Below, piece by piece: positions 13,901-25,900 of a stretch of DNA of 64,000 bases. A program made the translations under genes and the position numbers. The first letter of the stretch is position 1. Each line of letters begins with the position of its first letter. Source of the DNA: Mauremys mutica (Eukaryota > Chordata > Testudines > Geoemydidae); NCBI RefSeq assembly GCF_020497125.1, contig NC_059073.1:12917225-12981224 (forward strand), read 5' to 3'. The notes under the pieces are model-generated. The model was not told the origin of the DNA and did no database searches. It worked only from the letters and a program-made list of their open reading frames with translations.

Positions 13901-16900
13901 CTGCCAAGTAGACATTTTGCTGTTGATCACTACCCGTTGAGACCGACAATCTAGCCAGCTTTCTATCCACCTTATAGTCCATTCATCCAATCCATACATT
14001 TTTAACTTGCTGGCAAGAATACTGTGGGAGACGGTATCAGAAGTTTTGCTAAAGTCAAGATCTATCACATCCACCGCTTTCCCCATATCCACAGAGCCAG
14101 TTATCTCATCATAGAAGGCAGGCAGGTTGCCCATGACTTGCCCTTGGTGAATCCATGTTGACTGTTCCTGATCACCTTCCTCTCCTCCAAGTGCTTCAAA
14201 ATGGATTCCTTGATGACCTGCTCCATGATTTTGCCGGGAACTGAAGTAAGGCTGACCAGTCTGTAGTTCTTCAGGTTCTCTTTTTTCCCTTTTTAAAAGA
14301 TGGGCACTATATTTGCCTTTTTCCAATTGTCCGGGACCTCCACTGATCGCCACGAATTTTCAAAGATAATGGCCAATGGCTCTGCAATCACATCAGCCAA
14401 CTCCCTCAGCACCCTTGGCTGCATTAGATCTGGACCCATGGACTTGTGCACATCCAGCTTTTCTAAGTAGTCCTTAACCTGTTCTTTCACCACTGAGGGC
14501 TGCTCACCTATTCCCCATGCTGTGTTGCCCAGTGCAGCAATCTGGGAGCTGCCTTTGTCTGTGAAGACCGAGGCAAAAAAAGCATTGAGAACTTAAGCTT
14601 TTTCCACATCATCTGTCACTATGTTGCCTCCTCCATTCAGTAAGGTGCCCACACTTTCCCTGACCACCTTCTTGTTGCTAACATACCTGTAGAAACCCTT
14701 CTTGTTATCCTTCACATTCCTTGCTAGCTGCAACTCCAATTGTGCCTTAGCCTTCTTGATTACACCCTGCATGCTCTAGCAATAAATTTCCACTTCTTGT
14801 AAGCTTCCTTTTTTGAGTTTAAACTCACCAAAGATTTCACTATTAAGCCAAGCTGGTCACCTGCCATATTTGGTATTCTTTCTGCACATTGTGATGGTTT
14901 GTTCCTGTGCCCTCAATAAGGCTTCTTTAAAATACAGCCAGCTCTCCTGGACTCCTTTCCCTTCATATTAGCCTCCCAGGGGATCCTCCCCATCAGTTCC
15001 CTAAGGGAGTCTAAGTCTGCTTTTTCTGAAGTCCAGGGTCTGTATTTTGCTGCTCTCCTTTTATCAGAATCCCGAACTCAACCATCTCATGTGTATCACC
15101 TTGCTGTAGTGCAGCTCAGAACTGACAACAGCTTGAATAACTGAGGACAGGTCATCATTTGCCAAGGTGGTATGGAGTTTCCTAGCCAACTGGATATGGT
15201 AGAAAGCATTGCTTATCAATGTTCCTATGTGAGAGTTTAGCATCAGGGAAGAATGTGAGAGTTTAGCTACAGACTGATTGACCAATTGCAGGTATAGACC
15301 CGCTACCAAAGAAGATTTCACAGTGGCTGCAAACGCCTCAGAATGCTTTCCTCTGCCTACCTGCATCACCTCTGTCTTGCTTGGATTCAGTTTCAACCAG
15401 CTATTCTTTATCCATGAGCTGATCTCATCCAATTACTGGTGATAGCACTATGGTTGTATGTGGTAAAGAATAGGTAGAGCGTGTCATGTTCATATTACAG
15501 GCACTTGAATCCATGTCATCTGACCAGTTCAACTAGTGGCTGAATGCAGGTGTTGAATAGGGTTGGAGAGACAAGTGAAACTTGTGGGACTCCACATGAG
15601 GCAACATAGTAGACGTGCAGTGTCTCATCACTACTCTTTGGGTGCATCTCTCCAAGAAGGACTTAAATCATTTTAGTGTATTACCTTCGACCCTTGTAAC
15701 CTCTTTCAGGCAAGACAGCTGTCTTATTGTAAACTGGATCAGATATTGCAGAGAAGTCCAGGAGAATAAGAATGGATGTCTGCCTTCTGTCTATTGGCAG
15801 CAGGTCATCCATCGGTACCAGTAAATCAATACAATTCCATGTCCTGGCCTGAATCCAGATTGTGCCAGACCCAGGATATTAGTTTCAGTTAGATAAGGTT
15901 GAAGATGGTTTTTGACTAACTTCTCTTATCAGCTTGCTCAGGAAAAGAAGCTTTGACACTTTGAGGTATTTGGTTAGAATTTATGTATCCAGGGTGGGTT
16001 TCTTTGGTGTTGTTGGACTTTTGCGTGTTTGAAGAAGGAAGAGAAGGGTCCTTCCCTGAATGAGGTGTTGGCTATTTTGGTAATGAGTGGCACCAGTTGC
16101 TCATGACTCTCTCTTTCAAGCCAGGAAGGGTTTGGATAGGATTCAGAAGTCTTGGGTCAAGACTCCTTTAGGGTATCCAGAACTTCTTGATGAGTGAATG
16201 TACTGAACTTAAGGAATGCAAGCAAACTATGGGCTGCAGACAGGGCAGATTGAAATTTTTGGGAAGCCTTCCCAAATGTGCATGATCTTTTCAGTGAAGT
16301 AGAATGATAGTTCTTTGCAGCTCTAGGTACTCAGTTCAAATACAGGATGTAGATACTCAGAATAGATAGAGTGTACCACTCCGGATAGTTCCATGGGGTG
16401 GGTTTTGGCAACGTCAATGAAGACTGATAGGAAGGTTCTCTTAGCTGGTAATATAGCTTCAGCATCAGCTTGGAGGAATTTGTTAAATTTCATTCTGGCT
16501 TTATCAGCCTTCATTTTCCACCACTCTCACTCAGGTGACACACTCCAGCAAAATTAGAAGTAGTGTTGACAAGCTCTGGGAGCAGCTATATTGTACATTC
16601 CTCAGAAGGGTGGATTGGCCTGATGTGAACTCTTTGAGGGATACAAAAGGCGGAAATGGAGAGTCATACGCAAAATACCAAAATCTCATCTTGGATGATT
16701 ATTTTTGTTTTTCTTGAGCAAATGATGGGGGAAAGGATGCTCCCCTTACCTTTGGCTCATCTCCTGCCTATTTTTTCTTTGTAAGTATTCTGATGAGAGA
16801 CTTCAAGGGTTTTGTTTTGTTTTGATGCCGGTTACAGATTTAATGGAGATTTATATATTGCTAGGTATTACAAGCTAACATTTTATTAGCATAATATATT

Positions 16901-19900
16901 TGAATCCACAGTATGTTGTCGAAGGAAACTGTTTAATTAACAACCAGGCAGTTCTTGAAAATGAGATTTCATTCACCAGGTTTATTCCTGGGGAAATTAT
17001 GGTGGAAAACAGGTTACTAGCACATGTTTCTAATGGACCATAGTCATAGATATGAAGACGGTTAAAGGCTTCCTTTGTATCTACTTTTTTTTTTTTATGA
17101 ACTTCCCTGTTAAATCCAGACTGCCTAACATCCATCAGGAGAAATTTGTTTTTAGATGCTCTCACCTTTCATTTGAATTCTGTCTCACTGGCCAAAAAGA
17201 TTGCTTTCAGTGTGTCTTATATGATGTCTTCAGCTGTCCTCACAATAGGCCCAATCTGCAGACTTTACCAGTGCATATCTCCTGAAGATGTCACAAGAGT
17301 CTTGCATGTGTAAAGGTGCAAGATCAGATTCAGTGTGAGGTTTGGTCTGAACATTCTTTGTGGTCTGGTGAGAAATCACTTGTCTCTTCACCAGCATTTC
17401 CCATCTGTGGCTCCTCTTTCTTCTCATAGAGAAGAGCAGAGTTCATTATTGTCTCAAATCTATTGCTGAGTCCTACATATGCTCTGATAAGAATACTTTT
17501 CCATCGAGAAAACATTAGGACTATGAGTTTTGGCAGAAAATCTCTACAGAAACATAATTCTCCTTCTGCATGATGCACCTAAAATTAGGGAACTTTCAGA
17601 GGATTATTCTGTGTGTAGAGAATAGATGTGTCAGAGTCTGATTTCAGTCTTTACTTAGACTGGTTTTGAACGAATGTAACTCAGTTGACTTTAATGAAGT
17701 TATTCCCAATTTGCATGGGTGTGAGGTCAGAATCAGGTCTGTTTACACAGGCAGTCAGCATACCCCAGGCTTTTAAAACATGCATTGCTTCTACCACAGA
17801 GAATCAAGTTTCTCAGGAAAACAGAAATTTACCAATTGCCTATTATAATACATTGAGCATTAAGAAGAGAGACCATGCTGGCGATGGCACTAGTGCAACC
17901 ACTGCTTACCAGGAAGAAGACTGATTTGCTCATGGACTCAGAATTTTCTGTTCTTTCTGCAACAGGAAACTGTAGCTCCAAATACAACAGCACAAAGATA
18001 GTTAACACTGAATATATTATGCTATGATTATTGTTAACAGGGACAGTGCAAACAAGGAAAGAAATTGGAATGGCACCAAAATGTAAGTTACTGCATGGGC
18101 AGAGAAGAAATCATCTGTGAAAGTAGCTTTCATAAAACTGATTTACTATGCAAAGCTGGTTAATACTGACAGACAGAAATTCTGTTTGCATCTGTCAGTA
18201 TTAACTGGTTGGTATTAACTGAATTCAGTATTCTGAAATCCTGCTTATAAAAAAGAAAATAATAAACAAATCTCTCAAGTGAAGCCATCAGCTAAAACTA
18301 TTTCAGTCAGTATAGAAGCAAGGTTAGATAGAACTGTTAAAAACTGCAAGCTCAGAGACACAGAAAACTCTACCTGCTGGGAGACAGGAAGTGAATTAGG
18401 AGGTCATGTATTTGGCTAGGACACCTCTTTTACTACAGAGCTGACATCAGGGTTTTTTTCCCTATCTCCACCTGCTGGTAGGTAGATCATATTACACACT
18501 GTCTTGGCTGGCATCCTTATTGCACTATGAGGAATTAAATTAGCAGTAAGATATTTTCTTTCAGATTGTTTTGACAAAAGTGACTAAAATGTAAATGTTT
18601 GGACATCAGTGTCTCACAGTGCTGAGGAACTGAAGGACAACGGACAAAATTTACTCTACAGTTCTTTGTATTACAGAAGTGCGTGGAGCACCAATCAAGG
18701 AACAGCTTGCTATTGTATTATTGTATTGTAGTACAGACAAGTAAAAAAAGAGTCTCTAACCCTGGCAACTACAATCTAGGGATGGGATAACAGTATTAAG
18801 TATGTTATGCATAACAAGCAGAAGTCTATCATTTGCTTATTTCATCATTCAGATGTTCTATTGGACAGAGCATGAGTCTGCCAGATAGGAGTTCTGGATT
18901 CTAGTCTCTCACTGATTGTGAGATTTTTACCTAGGGTGACCAGATGTCTCAGTATTAGGGGCGTTGTCTTATATAGACAACTTATTACCACCACTAACAC
19001 CCCTCGTCCCAATTTTTCACACTTGCTATCTGGTCACCCTATTTTTACCACATCACTTAACTTTAATTTCCCCATCTCTAATAAAAGGATATTGACCTAA
19101 CTCACACAGGGGTTGTGAGGCTTTCTTGTTTGTAAAGTCCCGTGAGATCATCAAATTAAAGTGGTTATAAAAGTGAAGAGTCTTTATTTATCAAGGTCTT
19201 GTCTAAACATACTTGGGCAGCACCATCAGCCAGGACAGTGGAACAAGCCAGGACATCCGGAATAAAATCAGTAAAGCCAGGAATACCTTCAGAAGCTTAA
19301 ATACAGCCTGGAAATCATCAAAGTATAGCACCAAAACCAAACTTAAGATTTATCAGAGCTGCGTACTTTCAACACTACTTTATAGTTCAGAATGCTGGCG
19401 AATGAGAAAGTGTGACATGTCCAAACTGTCTTCATTCCATACAACCTGCCTCGGAAATCCTGCATATCTTCTGGCCCAGAACAATCTCAAACCAAGATCT
19501 ATTGAGACAGTGCAGCCAAGAGGATCTGAGCACCATCATCTGAGCCAGGAGGTATTGGAGATGGATCAGTCATGTGCTTCGGCTGGAAACTGATTCCATC
19601 ACCAGAGTAGCAATAAGATGGACACCCTGAAGGCAAGTGAAAACGAGGCTGCCCAAAAACAACATGGCGAAGAGCTGTGTAAGCCGAGCTGAAAAACCTG
19701 GGGCACAGCTGGGGAACCATTGAAAGACTTGCCAGAAACACACAGGAGTGGAGAAGCTTCGTCACTGTCCTAAACACCAGAGGCATAATAGGAACATGAT
19801 GATGATGTCTAAATATCAAAGTTGCACCAGTGTAAATGCAATTTGTTTTTTGATTAATTTAAAACCCCTTTGTGGACCCACTTAAATCAGATTACTGCTG

Positions 19901-22900
19901 GTTTATATGACTATAGCTTAATTCAGTAACCAAATTAAGACAATGCCTAAAATAGTCCAAGAAATAAATGAAGATCTCATTCTGAACTGCAGCCTACCTC
20001 ACATGTGTTGGTTTGCATGCATTTATTTACACACAAAGTCTTAGTTACTCTTGTTCATGTATATTTTTCTCTCAGCAACACAAGCACAAAACAAGGAAAT
20101 CCAAAGTTAAAGCAGCATTCACATCAGCACAATACCAACTTCCAAGCATTACCTCACTACTGTCACAATACTTTAGCACACCAAATCACCCTCTCTGCTA
20201 CACTCGATTTCATCTCTATAGCACCGACAAAAAGAATGCAGGCCACTGTTCTCTCTGATCTATGTAGGTTGGTACTTGTGCCCTTATGGAGCCCTGTTGA
20301 TTCATAGGGAATCCATGTTGGCAGAGGTCTGTCCATATGGATGGGATTGCAGGATTAGAGTCATAGTTTGTGTGTTTGTATAACCCAAACTTACATCATT
20401 TACTCTGAATACAGAATGAATTTTCAAGTAAATCTGTTAATTCATTTGTTATAATAATTTTTAAATCATTCTTTTAAGACTTTTATTGGTGATTCTGATT
20501 TTTTTGGATCCGACTATCAAATATATTCCCGATTTTTGAAATTTGAATTTTGACATTTCTAGATTATAGACTATATATGTGTGTGACTGTAAAATTTAAC
20601 CCAAAAGGAGAGCCTTCTGCAACTAAAGAAAGGAGACAAACAGAAGCCTCCATGAAGTCCAAAAGAAACCTCCACCATGTAGATATCATTTACCTTAGTA
20701 AAGCGTAAATATCATGGTGACGGGTGCCCTATACAAAAACCCTGGATGAGGAAATATACTGTATGTGCATACATGTGTGTGTTTCAGGTTAAACATCATA
20801 GTTTTGCCAGTTAAATTCCAAATAATTGCCAACACATTTTCTAGATTCAGAACCTCTGATTGGCTACATGTGCAATGTTGGTCTTCTGTAAAATGTTTTC
20901 TTACAGCATTTAAATGATCTGTTCACCCATTTGTATTTTATTCCCACTTTGGATCCTTCTCTGGTTTTGTGTTGACAGTGCCTAATTGTTCATTATGCAC
21001 ATGTGCACTCTGTTTGGTGGTTTCTCAGCACTTGTGGCATCAGAGAGAGCAGCACTACATTAAGAACTTTATAATCCCTTCTCTCAATAGCTGTGGATGA
21101 AATCACTTGCATAGTTTCCTTATCTTGTTGTTTGTTTTTTGTGTATATAAAAGTTCCCACATGCATATGGTTTAATACTTGTCCAACTTTGACTCTGAGA
21201 ACGGTAACTCAAGAGTAATTGATGTGACTTGCTACTAAAATAGGGTTTTAATTTTTAGCATGAGAAAATCCTACCAAGATATTATAGGTTGGCATGTCCT
21301 GAAAATACCGATATGTTTTTATTAATGAGTAACAGTAATGTAAGTACAGTAGGTTATATTCCAATTCTTAATCATATGCATCCATTCTGAAAACTCCATG
21401 TTGATATTTCCAAAAGAATTCAGATATGTGACACCACACTTTATTAGACGTAGACAAGAAATCCCCTTTCTTTTGGAGGCTTCTGATTTACTGTAAGATT
21501 TACTGTGAATTTATGACCAGAAGGATATAATTTCTTCCTGCTCTAAAGAAATCTGTAAAAATAGCAAGCACAAAATATTTTGCTTACACTTCCATTTTTG
21601 CTTAGTACATTCAGTACTTCTGCCATTGAAAGAAACCTTTGCTCAGCCCCACAGTCTGAAAGGTCAATATCAGGGGTTCTCAAACTGGGGGTTGGGACAC
21701 CTCAGGGGGTCGTGAGGGTTATTACATGGGGGGGGGTCACGAGCTGTCAGCCTCCCCCCCAATCTGACTTTGCCTCCAGCATTTATAATGGTGTTAAATA
21801 TGTAAAGAAGTGTCCCTCAGAGACCATGTACGGACTTTGGAGGCCATATCCCTCAGAGACCATGTACGGACTTTGGAGGCCAGGGTGGCGGAACTGGAGG
21901 AGCTGAGAGAGGCAGAGAGGTATGTTGATGAGGCTTTCCGGGACACTGTAGAATTGTCCCACCTCCGCTTAGACAGCTCCTGTGCTGTTGAGGAGGAAGA
22001 AGGGCTCAGGGAAGTAGAGCAGTCAATGGGAGCAGAGGGAAACCTTCCCATAGTTGGGACCCTCCTTCCAGATGGTGCTGGGGTTACCTCTCGCACTGAG
22101 GTTGCCTCTCCGGGGGACGGAACTCGAGTTTCTAGGAAAAGGCAGGTGTTAGTAATGGGAGATTCGATTATTAGAAATGTAGATAGCTGGGTCTGTGATG
22201 ACCGGGAGAACCGTATGGTGACTTGCCTGCCTGGTGCGAAGGTTGCGGATCTCTCGAGGCATCTAGATAGACTTATGTGTAGTGCTGGGGAGGAGCCGGT
22301 GGTCGTGGTACATGTAGGTACCAATGACATAGGGAAGGGTAGGAGAGATGTCCTGGAAGCCAAATTTAGGCTGCTAGGGAAGAGACTGAAATCCAGGACC
22401 TCTATGGTGGCATTTTCAGAAATGCTCCCAGTTCCACGCGCAGGGCCAGGTAGGCAGGCAGAGCTTCAGAGTCTCAATGCGTGGATGAGACGATGGTGTA
22501 GAGAGGAGGGGTTCACATTCATTAGGAACTGGGGAAACTTCTGGGATGGGAGGAGCCTATACAGGAGAGATGGGCTCCACCTAAACCAAAGTGGAACCAG
22601 ACTGCTGGCACTAAACATTAAAAAGGTTGTAGAGCAGTTTTTAAACTAGGAGATGGGGGAAAGCCGACTGCTGCAGAGGAGCGTGTGGATCGGACACAGA
22701 CTTCTCTTAGGGGAGAGTCTGATGATAGAGAATCTCCAGGTTATAGTCAGGAGCAGAGGAATGAGAAGTATAATGTAAGGGCTGGATCAGATGATAAACA
22801 GTCACATAAAAAAGAATCTGGCACATCAGAAGAAGGTAGGCTAATAAACAGGGACAAGTTTTTAAAGTGCTTGTACACAAATGCCAGAAGTCTAAATAAT

Positions 22901-25900
22901 AAGATGGGTGAACTAGAGTGTCTTGTGATAAAGGAGGATATAGATATAATAGGCATCACAGAAACCTGGTGGACTGAGAGCAATCAATGGGACACAATCA
23001 TTCCGGGGTACAAAATATATCGGAAGGACAGAACAGGCCGTGCAGGGGGAGGAGTGGCACTATATGTTAAAGAAAGTGTAGATTCAAATGAAGTAAAAAT
23101 CTTAAGCGAATCCACAGGTTCCATAGAGTCTCTATGGATAGAAATTTCATGCTCTAGTAAAAATATAACAGTAGGGATCTATTATCGACCACCTGACCAG
23201 GACAGTAATAGTGATGATGAAATGCTAAGGGAAATTAGAGAGGCTATCAAAATTAAGAACCCAATAATAGTGGGGGATTTCAATTATCCCCATATTGACT
23301 GGGAACATTTCACTTCAGGACGAAATGCCGAGATAAAATTTCTCGATACTTTAAATGACTGCTTCATGGAGCAGCTGGTACGGGAACCCACACGGGGAGA
23401 GGCGACTCTAGATTTAATCTTGAGTGGAGCACAGGAGCTGGTCCAAGAGGTAACTATAGCAGGACCGCTTGGAAATAGTGACCATAATACAATAGCATTC
23501 AACATCCCTGTGAGGAGAAGAACATCTCAACTGCCCAACACTGTGGCCTTTAATTTCAAAAGGGGGAACTATACAAAAATGAGGGGGTTAGTTAGACAAA
23601 AGTTAAAAGGTACAGTGACTAAAGTGAAATCCCTGCAAGTTGCGTGGGCCCTTTTTAAAGACACCATAATAGAGGCCCAACTTCAATGTATACCCCAAAT
23701 TAAGAAAAACAGTAAGAGAACTAAAAAAGAGCCACCGTGGCTTAACAACCATGTAAAAGAAGCAATGAGAGATAAAAAGACTTCCTTTAAAAAGTGGAAG
23801 TCAAATCCTAGTGAGGCAAATAGAAAGGAGCACAAACACTGCCAACTTAAGTGCAAGAGTGTAATAAGAAAAGCCAAAGAGGAGTTTGAAGAACGGCTAG
23901 CCAAAAACTCCAAAGGTAATAACAAAATGTTTTTTAAGTACATCAGAAGCAGGAAGCCTGCTAAACAACCAGTGGGGCCCCTTGATGATCAAAATTCAAA
24001 AGGAGCGCTTAAAGATGATAAAGTCATTGCGGAGAAACTAAATGGATTCTTTGCTTCAGTCTTCACGGCTGAGGATGTTAGGGAGATTCCCAAACCTGAG
24101 CTGGCTTTTGTAGGTGACAAATCTGAGGAACTGTCACAGATTGAAGTGTCACTAGAGGAGGTTTTGGAATTAATTGATAAACTCAACATTAACAAGTCAC
24201 CGGGACCAGATGGCATTCACCCAAGAGTTCTGAAAGAACTCAAATGTGAAGTTGCGGAACTATTAACTAAGGTTTGTAACCTGTCCTTTAAATCGGCTTC
24301 GGTACCCAATGACTGGAAGTTAGCTAATGTAACGCCAATATTTAAAAAGGGCTCTAGGGGTGATCCCGGCAATTACAGACCGGTAAGTCTAACGTCGGTA
24401 CCGGGCAAATTAGTTGAAACAATAGTAAAGAATAAAATTGTCAGACACATAGAAAAACATAAACTCTTGAGCAATAGTCAACATGGTTTCTGTAAAGGGA
24501 AATCGTGTCTTACTAATCTATTAGAGTTCTTTGAAGGGGTCAACAAACATGTGGACAAGGGGGATCCGGTGGACATAGTGTACTTAGATTTCCAGAAAGC
24601 CTTTGACAAGGTCCCTCACCAAAGGCTCTTACGTAAATTAAGCTGTCATGGGATAAAAGGAAAGGTCCTTTCATGGATTGAGAACTGGTTAATGGACAGG
24701 GAACAAAGGGTAGGAATTAATGGTAAATTCTCAGAATGGAGAGGGGTAACTAGTGGTGTTCCCCAAGGGTCAGTCCTAGGACCAATCCTATTCAATTTAT
24801 TCATAAATGATCTGGAGAAAGGGGTAAACAGTGAGGTGGCAAAGTTTGCAGATGATACTAAACTACTCAAGATAGTTAAGACCAAAGCAGATTGTGAAGA
24901 ACTTCAAAAAGATCTCACAAAACTAAGTGATTGGGCAACAAAATGGCAAATGAAATTTAATGTGGATAAATGTAAAGTAATGCACATTGGAAAAAATAAC
25001 CCCAACTATACATACAACATGATGGGGGCTAATTTAGCTACAACGAGTCAGGAAAAAGATCTTGGAGTTATCGTGGATAGTTCTCTGAAGATGTCCACGC
25101 AGTGTGCAGAGGCGGTCAAAAAAGCAAACAGGATGTTAGGAATCATTAAAAAGGGGATAGAGAATAAGACTGAGAATATATTATTGCCCTTATATAAATC
25201 CATGGTACGCCCACATCTCGAATACTGTGTACAGATGTGGTCTCCTCACCTCAAAAAAGATATTCTAGCACTAGAAAAGGTTCAGAAAAGAGCAACTAAA
25301 ATGATTAGGGGTTTAGAGAGGGTCCCATATGAGGAAAGATTAAAGAGGCTAGGACTCTTCAGTTTGGAAAAGAGAAGACTAAGGGGGGACATGATAGAGG
25401 TCTATAAAATCATGAGTGATGTTGAGAAAGTGGATAAGGAAAAGTTATTTACTTATTCCCATAATACAAGAACTAGGGGTCACCAAATGAAATTAATAGG
25501 CAGCAGGTTTAAAACAAATAAAAGGAAGTTCTTCTTCACGCAGCGCACAGTCAACTTGTGGAACTCCTTACCTGAGGAGGTTGTGAAGGCTAGGACTATA
25601 ACAATGTTTAAAAGGGGACTGGATAAATTCATGGTGGCTAAGTCCATAAATGGCTATTAGCCAGGATGGGTAAGAATGGTGTCCCTAGCCTCTGTTCGTC
25701 AGAGGATGGAGATGGATGGCAGGAGAGAGATCACTTGATCGTTGCCTTTTAGGTTCACTCCCTCAGGGGCACCTGGCATTGGCCACTGTCGGTAGACAGA
25801 TACTGGGCTAGATGGACCTTTGGTCTGACCCGGTACGGCCTTTCTTATGTTCTTATGTTCTTATGTTCTTAATTTAAAAGGGGGGGTCGCACACAGAGGC

